From: an uncultured Ruminococcus sp. | GTDB taxonomy: Bacteria > Bacillota > Clostridia > Monoglobales > Monoglobaceae | Assembly (NCBI GenBank): GCA_902797885.1 | Contig: CADBUP010000180.1 | Location: 1 to 49,747, forward strand | Direction of reading: 5' to 3' | Length of the DNA stretch: 49,747 bases | Part shown: positions 43,337 to 49,747 of the stretch, in pieces | How positions within the stretch are numbered: position 1 is the stretch's first letter | Layout: each line of letters begins with the position of its first letter | Notes under the pieces: generated by a model | The model's database searches: none | Told to the model about the DNA's origin: nothing | Seen by the model: only the letters and a program-made list of their open reading frames with translations | Made by a program: the position numbers and the translations under genes

Positions 43337-43340
43337 CTCC
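43325..43340 (-). promoter_or_regulatory. ribosome binding site that decides the Dam start
   Basis: GGAGGTG (43334-43340) is the only good SD in front of the Dam-type gene. Its best-spaced in-frame codon is ATT at 43325-43327 (8 nt from GGAGG), an unusual AUU start; no ATG exists in frame here. The GTG within the SD is the alternative. Confidence 0.45.
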
Positions 43341-43355
43341 GATTTTCTGGCAAAC

Positions 43356-43403
43356 AAAAAAGGCGGCCACTTTTGTCTTTATCACAAAGACCAAGCGACC
43401 GCC
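43356..43403 (-). terminator. intrinsic terminator between leader ORF and Dam-type gene
   Basis: Stem 43362-43372 with 43393-43403 (9 of 11 pairs) continued by a perfect 6-bp inner stem (43375-43380/43386-43391) and loop ATCAC. On the minus strand it is followed by six T. It lies 16 nt before the SD of the Dam-type methylase and so could control it by attenuation. Confidence 0.7.
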
Positions 43404-43423
43404 TATCTACACTGAATTCTGTT

Positions 43424-43468
43424 TTATTGGGGTGCATCTCTCGGATGATTTGCTACCTTTTTTCGCAT
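43424..43468 (-). CDS. possible 14-aa leader peptide before the Dam-type gene
   Basis: MRKKVANHPRDAPQ, preceded by AGAAAGGAG with 9-nt spacing and followed 21 nt later by a terminator hairpin. A short ORF with a strong SD between two terminators is the layout of a translational attenuator. The codon content shows no obvious regulatory amino-acid run. It might be a chance ORF. Confidence 0.4.
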   Translation of the reverse strand: MRKKVANHPRDAPQ

Positions 43469-43498
43469 TTTTATTCGCTCCTTTCTGTTTTTAGGTAC

Positions 43499-43540
43499 AA
43501 AAAAAGCGGTCAGGTTGCTTTTTCTTAGCTTCCTGACCGC
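43499..43540 (-). terminator. strong intrinsic terminator
   Basis: GCGGTCAGG (43506-43514) and CCTGACCGC (43532-43540) form a perfect 9-bp stem followed on the minus strand by seven T. It ends the DUF3846-like gene. Its 3' arm (GACCGC) could also pair with the 5' arm of the next hairpin (GCGGTC). Confidence 0.82.
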
Positions 43541-43550
43541 CTTAATATAT

Positions 43551-44438
43551 TTACATACTATCCATACTCATTCCCTGCGTCTGCTCTTCATTTCCTCTTG
43601 CATAGTTTATGAGCTCCAAGACATCCTCCGGGGCATCTTCTATATCCGTGTGTATGTCGTTACCGTATATGGGTGTGTACCAATAATCATAACTTCCTAT
43701 ATCTTTCAGATAAACGAAATTAGGATCATTTCTTTGTGTACTTTCAAAACTCAAAAATCCTTTTTCTGTTATAAAATCAGTTCCCCAATGCTCACCTGAT
43801 GAATCCATATCAACATATACAAGTCCTATGTGCAATTCTCCTGTATCCCTCGACTTACATACCGCAGGAAGATGGATGAACTCTTCATCACCGGTCAAAT
43901 TATCGACATCATATGTTCCAAAAGTCTTTGCAAATACATCATGCATTCTCTTCAGAAATTCCTTTGCCTCAATCTTATCCGCCGTTTTCAGTGATTCGAC
44001 TATTGCCTTGAAATTCGGCTCATTATTCCCAAAGCCTAAGTTGAGGTTGTTGACAAACATTTCATCTTTTCCGATTACATTGTCGCTCAAAGAAATATGT
44101 GTCGAATATTCTTCCTTGCTGATTTCGTGAGGCTTTCCGTAAACAGCGTTATAGTACTGCATCTGATATGGTTTTATATCACTAAGCTTCTCACCGTCAT
44201 CACTGCTTGCAAGAAAGAATGTACCGCTTATTATTGCCCCACCTACCCATCTGTTTGGCATTGCATTTTCCTCGCTTTTAATATCGTTATACACGATTAC
44301 CGTGTTATCATCAAGAGGCTTGGCGGTTATATCTCCTCCCACAAGTTCTCTGTATGCACCTTCGTCCTTGTTTATAATTTCCACATGCGGTTCTTGTCCC
44401 GGTTCAAACACCAGAACCTTCATTCTGTTCTTCTCCAT
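43551..44438 (-). CDS. DUF3846-like protein, tailed
   Basis: A 295-residue protein whose start (MKVLVFEPGQEPHVEIINKD, then GGDITAKPLDDNTVIVYND, with MPNRWVGGAIISGTFFLAS) matches DUF3846. The following 200 residues are acidic and not recognised. It ends QTQGMSMDSM, a strong copy of the shared tail, immediately before a terminator, so here the tail codons do not serve as an SD for any gene. The start is an ATG 12 nt behind GGAGG; a second ATG five codons on is possible. Confidence 0.75.
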   Translation of the reverse strand: MEKNRMKVLVFEPGQEPHVEIINKDEGAYRELVGGDITAKPLDDNTVIVYNDIKSEENAMPNRWVGGAIISGTFFLASSDDGEKLSDIKPYQMQYYNAVYGKPHEISKEEYSTHISLSDNVIGKDEMFVNNLNLGFGNNEPNFKAIVESLKTADKIEAKEFLKRMHDVFAKTFGTYDVDNLTGDEEFIHLPAVCKSRDTGELHIGLVYVDMDSSGEHWGTDFITEKGFLSFESTQRNDPNFVYLKDIGSYDYWYTPIYGNDIHTDIEDAPEDVLELINYARGNEEQTQGMSMDSM

Positions 44439-44559
44439 TGAGATATTTCTCCTCCTTCTTTGACCCTTGCCCTGATACAATAACGCAGCACATTGTTGCC
44501 ACACTTACCACTGAACCGAAAAGCACACCACCTGCAAAAGTTAAAATATGACTTATCAT
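44404..44559 (-). CDS. DUF3789-like 51-aa membrane peptide
   Basis: A 51-codon gene starting directly after the TAA of the upstream tailed gene; its SD is GGGAGG from the codons of that gene's GGM ending. The product has one membrane helix (FAGGVLFGSVVSVATMCCVI) and a short charged end, as in DUF3789. Its 3' end overlaps the DUF3846-like gene by 35 bp in another frame. Confidence 0.75.
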   Translation of the reverse strand: MISHILTFAGGVLFGSVVSVATMCCVIVSGQGSKKEEKYLNGEEQNEGSGV

Positions 44560-45285
44560 TTACATCCCTCCCATCTGCATTCCCTCATCTTTGGTTTCAT
44601 CAAAGTTCTCGTCTATGTCCTCACTATTGTATGCTTCTTCAATTACAGGCATATGCTCTGAACTGTTTTCAACCTGCATACCAAGAAGCGCCATATCGTT
44701 AAGTCTTGATTGGATATGCCCTTCAACCTCTGCCTTGGCTTCGGTTACTGTTTTCTCCATTTGTCTGTTAAACTGTGAAAACATAAACGGCATATTGCTT
44801 CCAAGCTCCATTTGAACCTTGTGGAAAGCCGATATTATTTTTTCTCTGTCTGCTTTTGATAAAGTCTTCTTGTTTTCAAGCAATTCTTCTGCTTCTTTTG
44901 ACACTTCCTTCAGCTCATTAACAAGGTTTCTCATATCCTGTGAAAACTCATCGTCAAACTGCATTCTTTTATCCTCAAACGGACATGGCTCTATATACTG
45001 TCCGTTAAGTCTTCTAAGTGTAACGGGAGTTCCCTCGCCTTGATTTAGCGATGTTATTGCTTGTGCAAACTGTGCCTGACTCATATCTATTTCGATATAT
45101 GGCACAGACTCCTGATACACATGGTCTTCATGTAAATTTCGTCCTAACGATGCAGGTGATATTTTTAATGTTATCACATCGCTGTGTTTAATAGAACTGC
45201 CAAACAATGTTTGTTTTCCGCTGCAGAAGCTTCTGCCGATATATAGGTTCGCAAAGCTTGGGTGTCTTTTAAATTCCTGACTCAT
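44560..45285 (-). CDS. tailed helical accessory protein, 241 aa
   Basis: A soluble protein of about 241 residues. The first 110 residues look like a beta-rich domain (FCSGKQTLFGSSIKHSDVIT; GTPVTLRRLNGQYIEPCPF), followed by a long helical, probably coiled-coil region (LVNELKEVSKEAEELLENKK through AKAEVEGHIQSRLNDM). It ends DEGMQMGGM, a double copy of the shared tail. I do not recognise a family. The start is the ATG 8 nt behind GGAGG. Confidence 0.7.
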   Translation of the reverse strand: MSQEFKRHPSFANLYIGRSFCSGKQTLFGSSIKHSDVITLKISPASLGRNLHEDHVYQESVPYIEIDMSQAQFAQAITSLNQGEGTPVTLRRLNGQYIEPCPFEDKRMQFDDEFSQDMRNLVNELKEVSKEAEELLENKKTLSKADREKIISAFHKVQMELGSNMPFMFSQFNRQMEKTVTEAKAEVEGHIQSRLNDMALLGMQVENSSEHMPVIEEAYNSEDIDENFDETKDEGMQMGGM

Positions 45286-45301
45286 TGTCCTCACCTCCGT
45301 C

Positions 45302-45979
45302 TTATTTTATTCGTATCTGCTTTCCTCCGTATTCGTATGTACAAGATTTACGGTTATGTTTATGCGGTGTATTGATATATCTCGGCTTATTCTGTTTTTC
45401 TGACTTGTTCAGGTATCCGTGAATTCCATATTGTGATATAAGCTTTGCATTAATAACAAGGCACAATACCTTATCCGACAACGCCTCATTGTCGAACAAA
45501 TCCTCTTCATACAATCCTGATTCCATACCTAACAGCATTTTAATTGCGTGATATATGCTATACACTTCCTCATCCACATTGCCGACAATCATCGCAGGCA
45601 TTTCATACAGTGGATTTGATACATAATTTTCAAGCACCGTTTTGAATATATTGTTTGTGCTTAAAAGGTATATAACTGCAGTTTTCAGGTTGTCTTTATT
45701 ATCATATCCTTTTGTTCTTTTGCAATACATTCTAAGAAACATATCCCTGTGATCTTCACTGCAGAATAGAAAATTATCAAAAACCATACTTCCTATTGTT
45801 TTCATTACTCTTTGTATTATTTCCCGGTATCCGTATTCTCGCATGTACTGTTTCAGAAACAAGATGTATTTTCCTTTTGCCTTTTTCTCATATTTATCAA
45901 CACTTACTGCCGCAGGAGTCTGCTGCATCATAAATTCATACGGTGCTAAATATGTTCCCGATAAAAATCTTTTAGACAT
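45302..45979 (-). CDS. DUF6075-like protein
   Basis: A 225-residue basic protein. The centre (DNFLFCSEDHRDMFLRMYCK; LKTAVIYLLSTNNIFKTVLE; EVYSIYHAIKMLLGM; NDEALSDKVLCLVINAKL-type block) resembles DUF6075 of clostridial elements. The Lys/Arg-rich C-terminus (KHNRKSCTYEYGGKQIRIK) may bind nucleic acid. It has no Met-rich tail. The likely start is the ATG that overlaps the stop of a 15-codon upstream ORF. Confidence 0.55.
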   Translation of the reverse strand: MSKRFLSGTYLAPYEFMMQQTPAAVSVDKYEKKAKGKYILFLKQYMREYGYREIIQRVMKTIGSMVFDNFLFCSEDHRDMFLRMYCKRTKGYDNKDNLKTAVIYLLSTNNIFKTVLENYVSNPLYEMPAMIVGNVDEEVYSIYHAIKMLLGMESGLYEEDLFDNEALSDKVLCLVINAKLISQYGIHGYLNKSEKQNKPRYINTPHKHNRKSCTYEYGGKQIRIK

Positions 45980-46019
45980 AAGGTTGCACCACATCCTTAC
46001 CCATAATCGCTTTTACCAT
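45972..46019 (-). CDS. possible 15-aa upstream ORF coupled to the DUF6075-like gene
   Basis: MVKAIMGKDVVQPYV with GAGGTG 5 nt before its ATG; its TAA overlaps the start region of the DUF6075-like gene, which lacks a good SD of its own. It could deliver ribosomes by coupling. It may be a chance ORF. Confidence 0.35.
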   Translation of the reverse strand: MVKAIMGKDVVQPYV

Positions 46020-46028
46020 ATTGCCACC

Positions 46029-46427
46029 TCATTCCTGTGTACCGTATCCGTCTTGTGTCAGGATTCTGTATCCTCGTATTGTTTCACTGATGTACAGCTC
46101 AAGGATTTTATGTGCTTCCTCGAAAGTTTCAATAAGCCCGGTAAGCCTCATGAGGTCATAACAAAGTTCGCTTACCCATGTTGAATACGATTCGCAGTCA
46201 AATCCTTCATTACAAAGAGATGAGCGCAAATCTTCTGTCAGCATATTAAGTGTGCAATCAATCTTCTTAAACTGTTCAAGAAGAGCCAAGACATCTTCAT
46301 CCTTTTCCGAAATAAGTTCATCGAGGTCAACATCTTCTACGTCGATGCAGGTAGCCAAATCGTCCATCATGAAATCTGCCGTTTCCACCTGTGCCTTTAA
46401 TGTTACTAAAATTTGAATGTTTTTCAT
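46029..46427 (-). CDS. small acidic protein of unknown function, 132 aa
   Basis: A 132-residue acidic, mostly helical protein (VETADFMMDDLATCIDVEDV; ALLEQFKKIDCTLNMLTEDL; LTGLIETFEEAHKILELYI). I recognise no family. It ends DGYGTQE, so it lacks the shared tail. It is flanked by tailed genes. AGGAG precedes the ATG. Confidence 0.6.
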   Translation of the reverse strand: MKNIQILVTLKAQVETADFMMDDLATCIDVEDVDLDELISEKDEDVLALLEQFKKIDCTLNMLTEDLRSSLCNEGFDCESYSTWVSELCYDLMRLTGLIETFEEAHKILELYISETIRGYRILTQDGYGTQE

Positions 46428-46443
46428 TGTTAGTTAGTCTCCT

Positions 46444-46791
46444 TTATATATTCATTGTAGGTTCTTCATGACTTTCGTCATTGCCATCATTTATCCATGT
46501 ATCATACAAGTCCGCATCACAGTATCCTGCAGGCACATGTGAAAATTCTGCCAATCGTTCAGGCTCTACATCCTCACATTCAATCTGTAATCCGTATCCG
46601 CCTACAAATATCCGATTTACCTTTGCATTCATTACACCTTCCCAATGTTCTTTACCGCTTTGGGTGAGTGTGTTATCATCCAATTCCACAATAGTCGAAA
46701 GTTCAATTTCCTCGTACTTGTGTGTCAGATGCACATCTTCAAAACTCATGTATTTAAGCAATTCTCCAAGTGATATTTTATTTTCAGGCAT
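46444..46791 (-). CDS. tailed small protein of unknown function, 115 aa
   Basis: An acidic 115-residue protein (ALLEYMSFEDVHL-type start: LGELLKYMSFEDVHLTHKYE; WEGVMNAKVNRIFVGGYGLQ; FSHVPAGYCDADLYDTWIN) similar in style to conserved proteins of clostridial elements, with no known function. It ends SHEEPTMNI, a variant tail (M-x-I). The gene overlaps the upstream one by 8 bp. Confidence 0.65.
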   Translation of the reverse strand: MPENKISLGELLKYMSFEDVHLTHKYEEIELSTIVELDDNTLTQSGKEHWEGVMNAKVNRIFVGGYGLQIECEDVEPERLAEFSHVPAGYCDADLYDTWINDGNDESHEEPTMNI

Positions 46792-47146
46792 TTACCTCAC
46801 CTTCCTCTGCAATTTTCTTATAGAACTCATCATTTTTAAGTGAGCCATACCGCATATCAACTACGATCTTCAAGAGTGCATTGGCACAATTTCTTGTTTT
46901 TGTGATATCCGCAGGTTCTTTGTCAAGACTCTCCGAAATCATATCCACATATTCCGTAAAGGCAATGCTTTTCTCTGTATGCAGTTTCTTAAGTTCTATA
47001 ATGTCAAGGCTGTTCATTTTCTCCTTAATAGCCTCAGCCATTTCCGCTAATTTCTCAACACTTGCATTACTGTCACATCTGCAAATAAGTTCCTGTGCAT
47101 CGTAACCGATGTTTCTCCATGTCATTATCTGGCTTTTATTTATCAT
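46784..47146 (-). CDS. helical protein of unknown function, 120 aa
   Basis: A 120-residue helical protein (MTWRNIGYDAQELICRCDSN; LAEMAEAIKEKMNSLDIIEL). I recognise no family. The C-terminus EEGEVNA lacks the tail. AGGAGG precedes the ATG and the end overlaps the next gene. Confidence 0.6.
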   Translation of the reverse strand: MINKSQIMTWRNIGYDAQELICRCDSNASVEKLAEMAEAIKEKMNSLDIIELKKLHTEKSIAFTEYVDMISESLDKEPADITKTRNCANALLKIVVDMRYGSLKNDEFYKKIAEEGEVNA

Positions 47147-47174
47147 CTTTTATTCTTCCTCCTGTTCTAAAACG

Positions 47175-47215
47175 AAAAAAAGGCGATACCTTCTTGTTTT
47201 CAGAAAGTACCGCCT
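47175..47215 (-). terminator. intrinsic terminator after the RHH-like gene
   Basis: Stem 47181-47185/47211-47215 continued by 3 and 4 more pairs across single mismatches, followed on the minus strand by seven T. The TAG stop of the upstream gene lies at the base of the stem. Its AGGCGGT start resembles the two hairpins near 43.4-43.5 kb. Confidence 0.7.
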
Positions 47216-47627
47216 AAATATTCATATCAGGCCCTATATCAAAGCCTGCGTCCTGCTCTATATTGCATATTTCATTGTATCGCTGATTTGCATACTGTGC
47301 CGGGGATATTTCCACCAATGCTCTTGCAGCGGCACCATATGATGGGAGTCCGTTTTCATTTTTAAATTCTTTCTGTGATGGAACTCGGCCGTTTTGCAGT
47401 ATAAAATCATCAATCGCTTTTTCCACCTCCGGTCTATCCCATCCTTTCGGACCTGTTATTTCAGGTTCTGCTACCTCCTGTTCTTGTTTCATGCTCTGTG
47501 CGAGATTTGCTCTTATGATCTCTGCCACATACTGTTTCTTTGATAAGCCATTCTTCTTTACAAAGTCATCCAACTCATCAAATAAGGTATTGTCAATCTC
47601 AACTGCCAATATTCGTTTTTCAGACAT
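47214..47627 (-). CDS. ribbon-helix-helix-like protein, tailed
   Basis: A 137-residue protein with an N-terminal segment (LAVEIDNTLFDELDDFVKKN, then GLSKKQYVAEIIRANL) that fits a ribbon-helix-helix DNA-binding fold. The C-terminal half has a small helical domain (RPEVEKAIDDFILQNGRVPS). It ends GFDIGPDMNI, a variant tail. The start is the ATG 7 nt behind AGGAG; a longer reading lacks an SD. Confidence 0.7.
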   Translation of the reverse strand: MSEKRILAVEIDNTLFDELDDFVKKNGLSKKQYVAEIIRANLAQSMKQEQEVAEPEITGPKGWDRPEVEKAIDDFILQNGRVPSQKEFKNENGLPSYGAAARALVEISPAQYANQRYNEICNIEQDAGFDIGPDMNI

Positions 47628-47640
47628 TTCTTTTCTCCTT

Positions 47641-48843
47641 TCACATTCCGGACATCTGCATGCCCTGTTCTTCGCAAAGTTCGTCATCCCTTAAAATTTC
47701 TTCCAAGGTAATATAATCTTTAATTGCAACATAGATGTTTCCGTCAAGATATTTTCCCTGCCATTCCATATCTATATCCTCGCCATATTTCTCGAAATCA
47801 AAATAATCTTCCAATTCGATATGTATGTTGTATTCGGGGTTTGCATTTATTACAGCCTCTCCAAGTTCGTATGCATCGCTGACCTCGCCAAATACTGCAA
47901 ATGAGTCAATGTTGTCAATTAACTTTACAATGGCATCACTGCTGCTGTCCTCAGCATATTCAATCACGGGAACAATATGTGTAAGCTTTGTATCGTCTAA
48001 TTGAACGAGTTTATTCACCACCATATTGAGTTTATCAACACCTTCATTTTGGCAAATATTTTCGAGAATATTTTGTAATTTGTTGTATTGCATCTCTACG
48101 CTATTAAGCTCCTCCGAATGAGCAACACTGAAACCTGTATTATCAATTATACATTTGCATTGCGATACATCTCTCGCTCCCATTCTGAATGCTGCCCTTT
48201 CAAGTGCCATTCTTGTATCGGGAAGATTTACATAGTTTTTATTCCCCTGATAACTCATTTCAACACATACAGGCTGACTATCATAAAATTGAAATGAAGG
48301 CAAGGATTCACGAGTACACGGCTCATAATACTCCAAATCACTGTTTGTATATATATTGCCGTATCTCGTTATTCTTCCGTTCCCTGATTCTATCAGTTTC
48401 TTTCCGATAGCTTCAAAATCAATATTATTGATATCCTCTGCAGATATGCCTCCATCTCTGGTCATTATATGCAGTTTGCCTACGGCTTTTATATCGCTCA
48501 TATCTTTAACCAAAGTATAATAGTGCATATTATCTGTAAGGTTTATCATATCATATAAATCGGTAATTCCGTTCAGCTCTCTGACTGCTTCAAATTTATT
48601 AACCTCATCACTTGTAAGTGAACAAAGCTTTTTAGCTAATAAGTTTACAGCATCCAGATCGTGCGACTTACCTTCAAGGCATTTTAACGGTTCATAATCA
48701 GTTTCCACGATATGAATATCTATTTTCGATTTTTCTTCATCGGGAACATGTAAGTCTGCAAGTTTTGCAAATAAAGTTAAATTCGTACATGGGAACTCAA
48801 TATTAACGTTTGTGTCATTATATTTAATGTTACAGCTAAACAT
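47641..48843 (-). CDS. ArdA-like protein, tailed
   Basis: A 400-residue acidic protein with ArdA-type features: NVNIEFPCTNLTLFAKLADL at the start, AVNLLAKKLCSLTSDEVNKF, two further domain-like repeats (YVNLPDTRMALERAAFRMGA; NMVVNKLVQLDDTKLTHIVP) and the ArdA-style EDYFDFEKYGEDIDMEW block. It should mimic DNA and block restriction. It ends EEQGMQMSGM, a strong shared tail. GGGAGGTG precedes the ATG. Confidence 0.78.
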   Translation of the reverse strand: MFSCNIKYNDTNVNIEFPCTNLTLFAKLADLHVPDEEKSKIDIHIVETDYEPLKCLEGKSHDLDAVNLLAKKLCSLTSDEVNKFEAVRELNGITDLYDMINLTDNMHYYTLVKDMSDIKAVGKLHIMTRDGGISAEDINNIDFEAIGKKLIESGNGRITRYGNIYTNSDLEYYEPCTRESLPSFQFYDSQPVCVEMSYQGNKNYVNLPDTRMALERAAFRMGARDVSQCKCIIDNTGFSVAHSEELNSVEMQYNKLQNILENICQNEGVDKLNMVVNKLVQLDDTKLTHIVPVIEYAEDSSSDAIVKLIDNIDSFAVFGEVSDAYELGEAVINANPEYNIHIELEDYFDFEKYGEDIDMEWQGKYLDGNIYVAIKDYITLEEILRDDELCEEQGMQMSGM

Positions 48844-48858
48844 CTTCTTTCACCTCCC

Positions 48859-49533
48859 TTAATTCATTGATATGCCGTTATTTAGTTCTTGATCAAAGTG
48901 TTCTTGAGCCTCAACAGCTCGTTCAATTACATCAGGTACTACCTCTGCAATTTTGTCTTTTATTATATTAAGCACATCTACCTGTTCATCTGAGATTTCA
49001 TATCCACCTCCAAGTGTATCATCTACGCACCTGTATATCTCAACAAGTTCATTGGTTGAAAATATTTTATCTCGATTTACAATGTCTGATCTTACAGCGA
49101 AATCTTCTTTTGCACGAGTAAAGTCACTCCCAAAGTAGTTCCCTGCAGATACGCCTCTTGAATCCTTATCCCACGTAACAAACTCAACATTGTCTACGCC
49201 GTTGACTCTTGCGGCTAATACTGTGTTGTTAAACTGTGCAAGCAGTTTGTATTTGTTTTTGAGACCTTCTACTTCAAAATCCGGTGCTTGGTCAATTGTT
49301 TCAAGATATTCACGGACAAACCTTGATGTGCGAACAATCTCACCGCATATATTCTTAACCTTATCTGTATCTGAACAATTTGGCATGTAGCTCACTCCGC
49401 CTGATTCTCTTACATAAAACTCTAACCTCCCATCTATGTAGAAATTCATTTTGTTGTCTTCAACCTTAACAGCAACTCCTTCCATAGGAGGAAGCTGCTC
49501 TTTGATTTGGTTGTATAACAATTTTGAGTTCAT
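48859..49533 (-). CDS. tailed protein of unknown function, 224 aa
   Basis: A 224-residue soluble protein, the first gene after the hairpin cluster. The region NVEFVTWDKDSRGVSAGNYF, then FTRAKEDFAVRSDIVNRDKI and LVEIYRCVDDTLGGG, occurs in conserved proteins of clostridial elements with unknown function. It ends LNNGISMN, a tail with Ile in place of the first Met, like the relaxase's GIKMG. Confidence 0.7.
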   Translation of the reverse strand: MNSKLLYNQIKEQLPPMEGVAVKVEDNKMNFYIDGRLEFYVRESGGVSYMPNCSDTDKVKNICGEIVRTSRFVREYLETIDQAPDFEVEGLKNKYKLLAQFNNTVLAARVNGVDNVEFVTWDKDSRGVSAGNYFGSDFTRAKEDFAVRSDIVNRDKIFSTNELVEIYRCVDDTLGGGYEISDEQVDVLNIIKDKIAEVVPDVIERAVEAQEHFDQELNNGISMN

Positions 49534-49567
49534 TCTCCTTTTCTCCCTTCATTTTAAATTTGGATAT

Positions 49568-49627
49568 AAAAAAGTCACTATCTGAGTTTCGTTTCGCTAC
49601 GCTACACTCAAATAAGAAGACTTTTTT
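49568..49627. terminator. bidirectional terminator-like hairpin
   Basis: AAAAAAGTC (49568-49576) and GACTTTTTT (49619-49627) pair over 9 bp, with an inner TGAGT/ACTCA stem (49583-49587/49606-49610). T-runs flank the stem on both strands, so it could work in both directions, just upstream of the long leftward operon. Confidence 0.5.
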
Positions 49628-49628
49628 G

Positions 49629-49658
49629 CTATTAGGAAATTGGGGAATTTCCTAATAG
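49629..49658. repeat. perfect 13-bp palindrome
   Basis: CTATTAGGAAATT and AATTTCCTAATAG flank GGGG. No U-tract follows on either strand. It might be an operator for the operon starting at 49533, or a structured RNA element. Confidence 0.6.
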
Positions 49659-49660
49659 AT

Positions 49661-49698
49661 AAAAAAAGACAGCAATCTCTGTTATAGAAACTGCTGTC
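49661..49698 (-). terminator. intrinsic terminator of a gene beyond the right edge
   Basis: GACAGCA (49668-49674) and TGCTGTC (49692-49698) form a 7-bp stem followed on the minus strand by seven T. It would end a leftward transcript arriving from the right. Confidence 0.7.
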
Positions 49699-49747
49699 CT
49701 CTTTATCGTATTTAGTTGTATTGTCTCCTGTTCGTATCTAAGAACAA

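Noticed and set aside
43337-43357. TTG at 43357 as the start of the Dam-type methylase
   Set aside because: It lies in the T-run of a terminator and has no SD; a good SD occurs 17 nt further on.

Overview
The window is one long, almost entirely leftward (minus-strand) conjugation region of an integrative or conjugative element from a low-GC Gram-positive bacterium, most likely a gut-type member of the Clostridia. The grounds are strong GGAGG ribosome binding sites, a MobP3-type relaxase, the clostridial VirB4/PrgI/TrbL/DUF3852 transfer set, SpoVG-like proteins, SLH and InlB-type surface proteins, and DUF families (3789, 3846, 3849, 3852, 3991, 4314, 6103, 6550, 7659) typical of clostridial elements. 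Family names come from sequence recall, not a search. No integrase, replication initiator, rRNA or tRNA gene is visible, so both element ends lie outside.

Layout in transcription order (right to left). 49.7-49.5 kb: a cluster of hairpins/terminators that looks like an operon boundary. 49.5-43.5 kb: small cytoplasmic accessory proteins and an ArdA-like antirestriction protein. 43.5-40.5 kb: a terminator/leader-ORF/terminator arrangement in front of a Dam-type methylase, an AbrB-like protein, a C5 methylase and a tailed SpoVG. 40.5-33 kb: a DUF3849-like protein, a 1781-residue secreted Cys-repeat/SLH protein, an InlB-repeat protein and DUF4314. 33-29.5 kb: two ArdA proteins, a YodL protein and a second SpoVG. 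29.5-21 kb: a Tad/Flp pilus set (pilin, prepilin peptidase, CpaB, TadZ, TadA, TadB, a 50-residue Cys-rich protein, TadC, two pseudopilins). 21-18.4 kb: two more methylases and accessory genes. 18.4-8.9 kb: the type IV secretion channel (DUF6550, a secreted 592-residue protein, DUF3852, TrbL-like, PrgI, VirB4, NlpC/P60 hydrolase). 8.8-5 kb: more accessory proteins and a circularly permuted C5 methylase. 5-4.6 kb: a gene-free, repeat-rich stretch that is the best oriT candidate. 4.6-0 kb: ribbon-helix-helix-like protein, MobP3 relaxase, DUF3991/Toprim primase-like protein and VirD4 coupling protein, chained by overlaps.

The main discovery candidate is a shared C-terminal tail. About 20 proteins of unrelated families (ArdA, LPD28, DUF3846, DUF3849, DUF4314, DUF7659, SpoVG, RHH and unknowns) end in an acidic/Gln-rich stretch followed by G-M-x-M or a close variant, written with different codons. 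All are predicted soluble and cytoplasmic. No channel, pilus, secreted or methylase protein has it. The MobP3 relaxase, the protein that must pass through the channel, ends in LGIKMG. I infer, without proof, that the tail could be a type IV secretion signal by which the element ships a set of antirestriction and takeover proteins into the recipient with the DNA. Other points: a C5 methylase with motif I moved to the C-terminus, five methylases without a visible restriction enzyme, a Tad pilus inside a conjugation operon, and two widely separated genes with the same promoter sequence.
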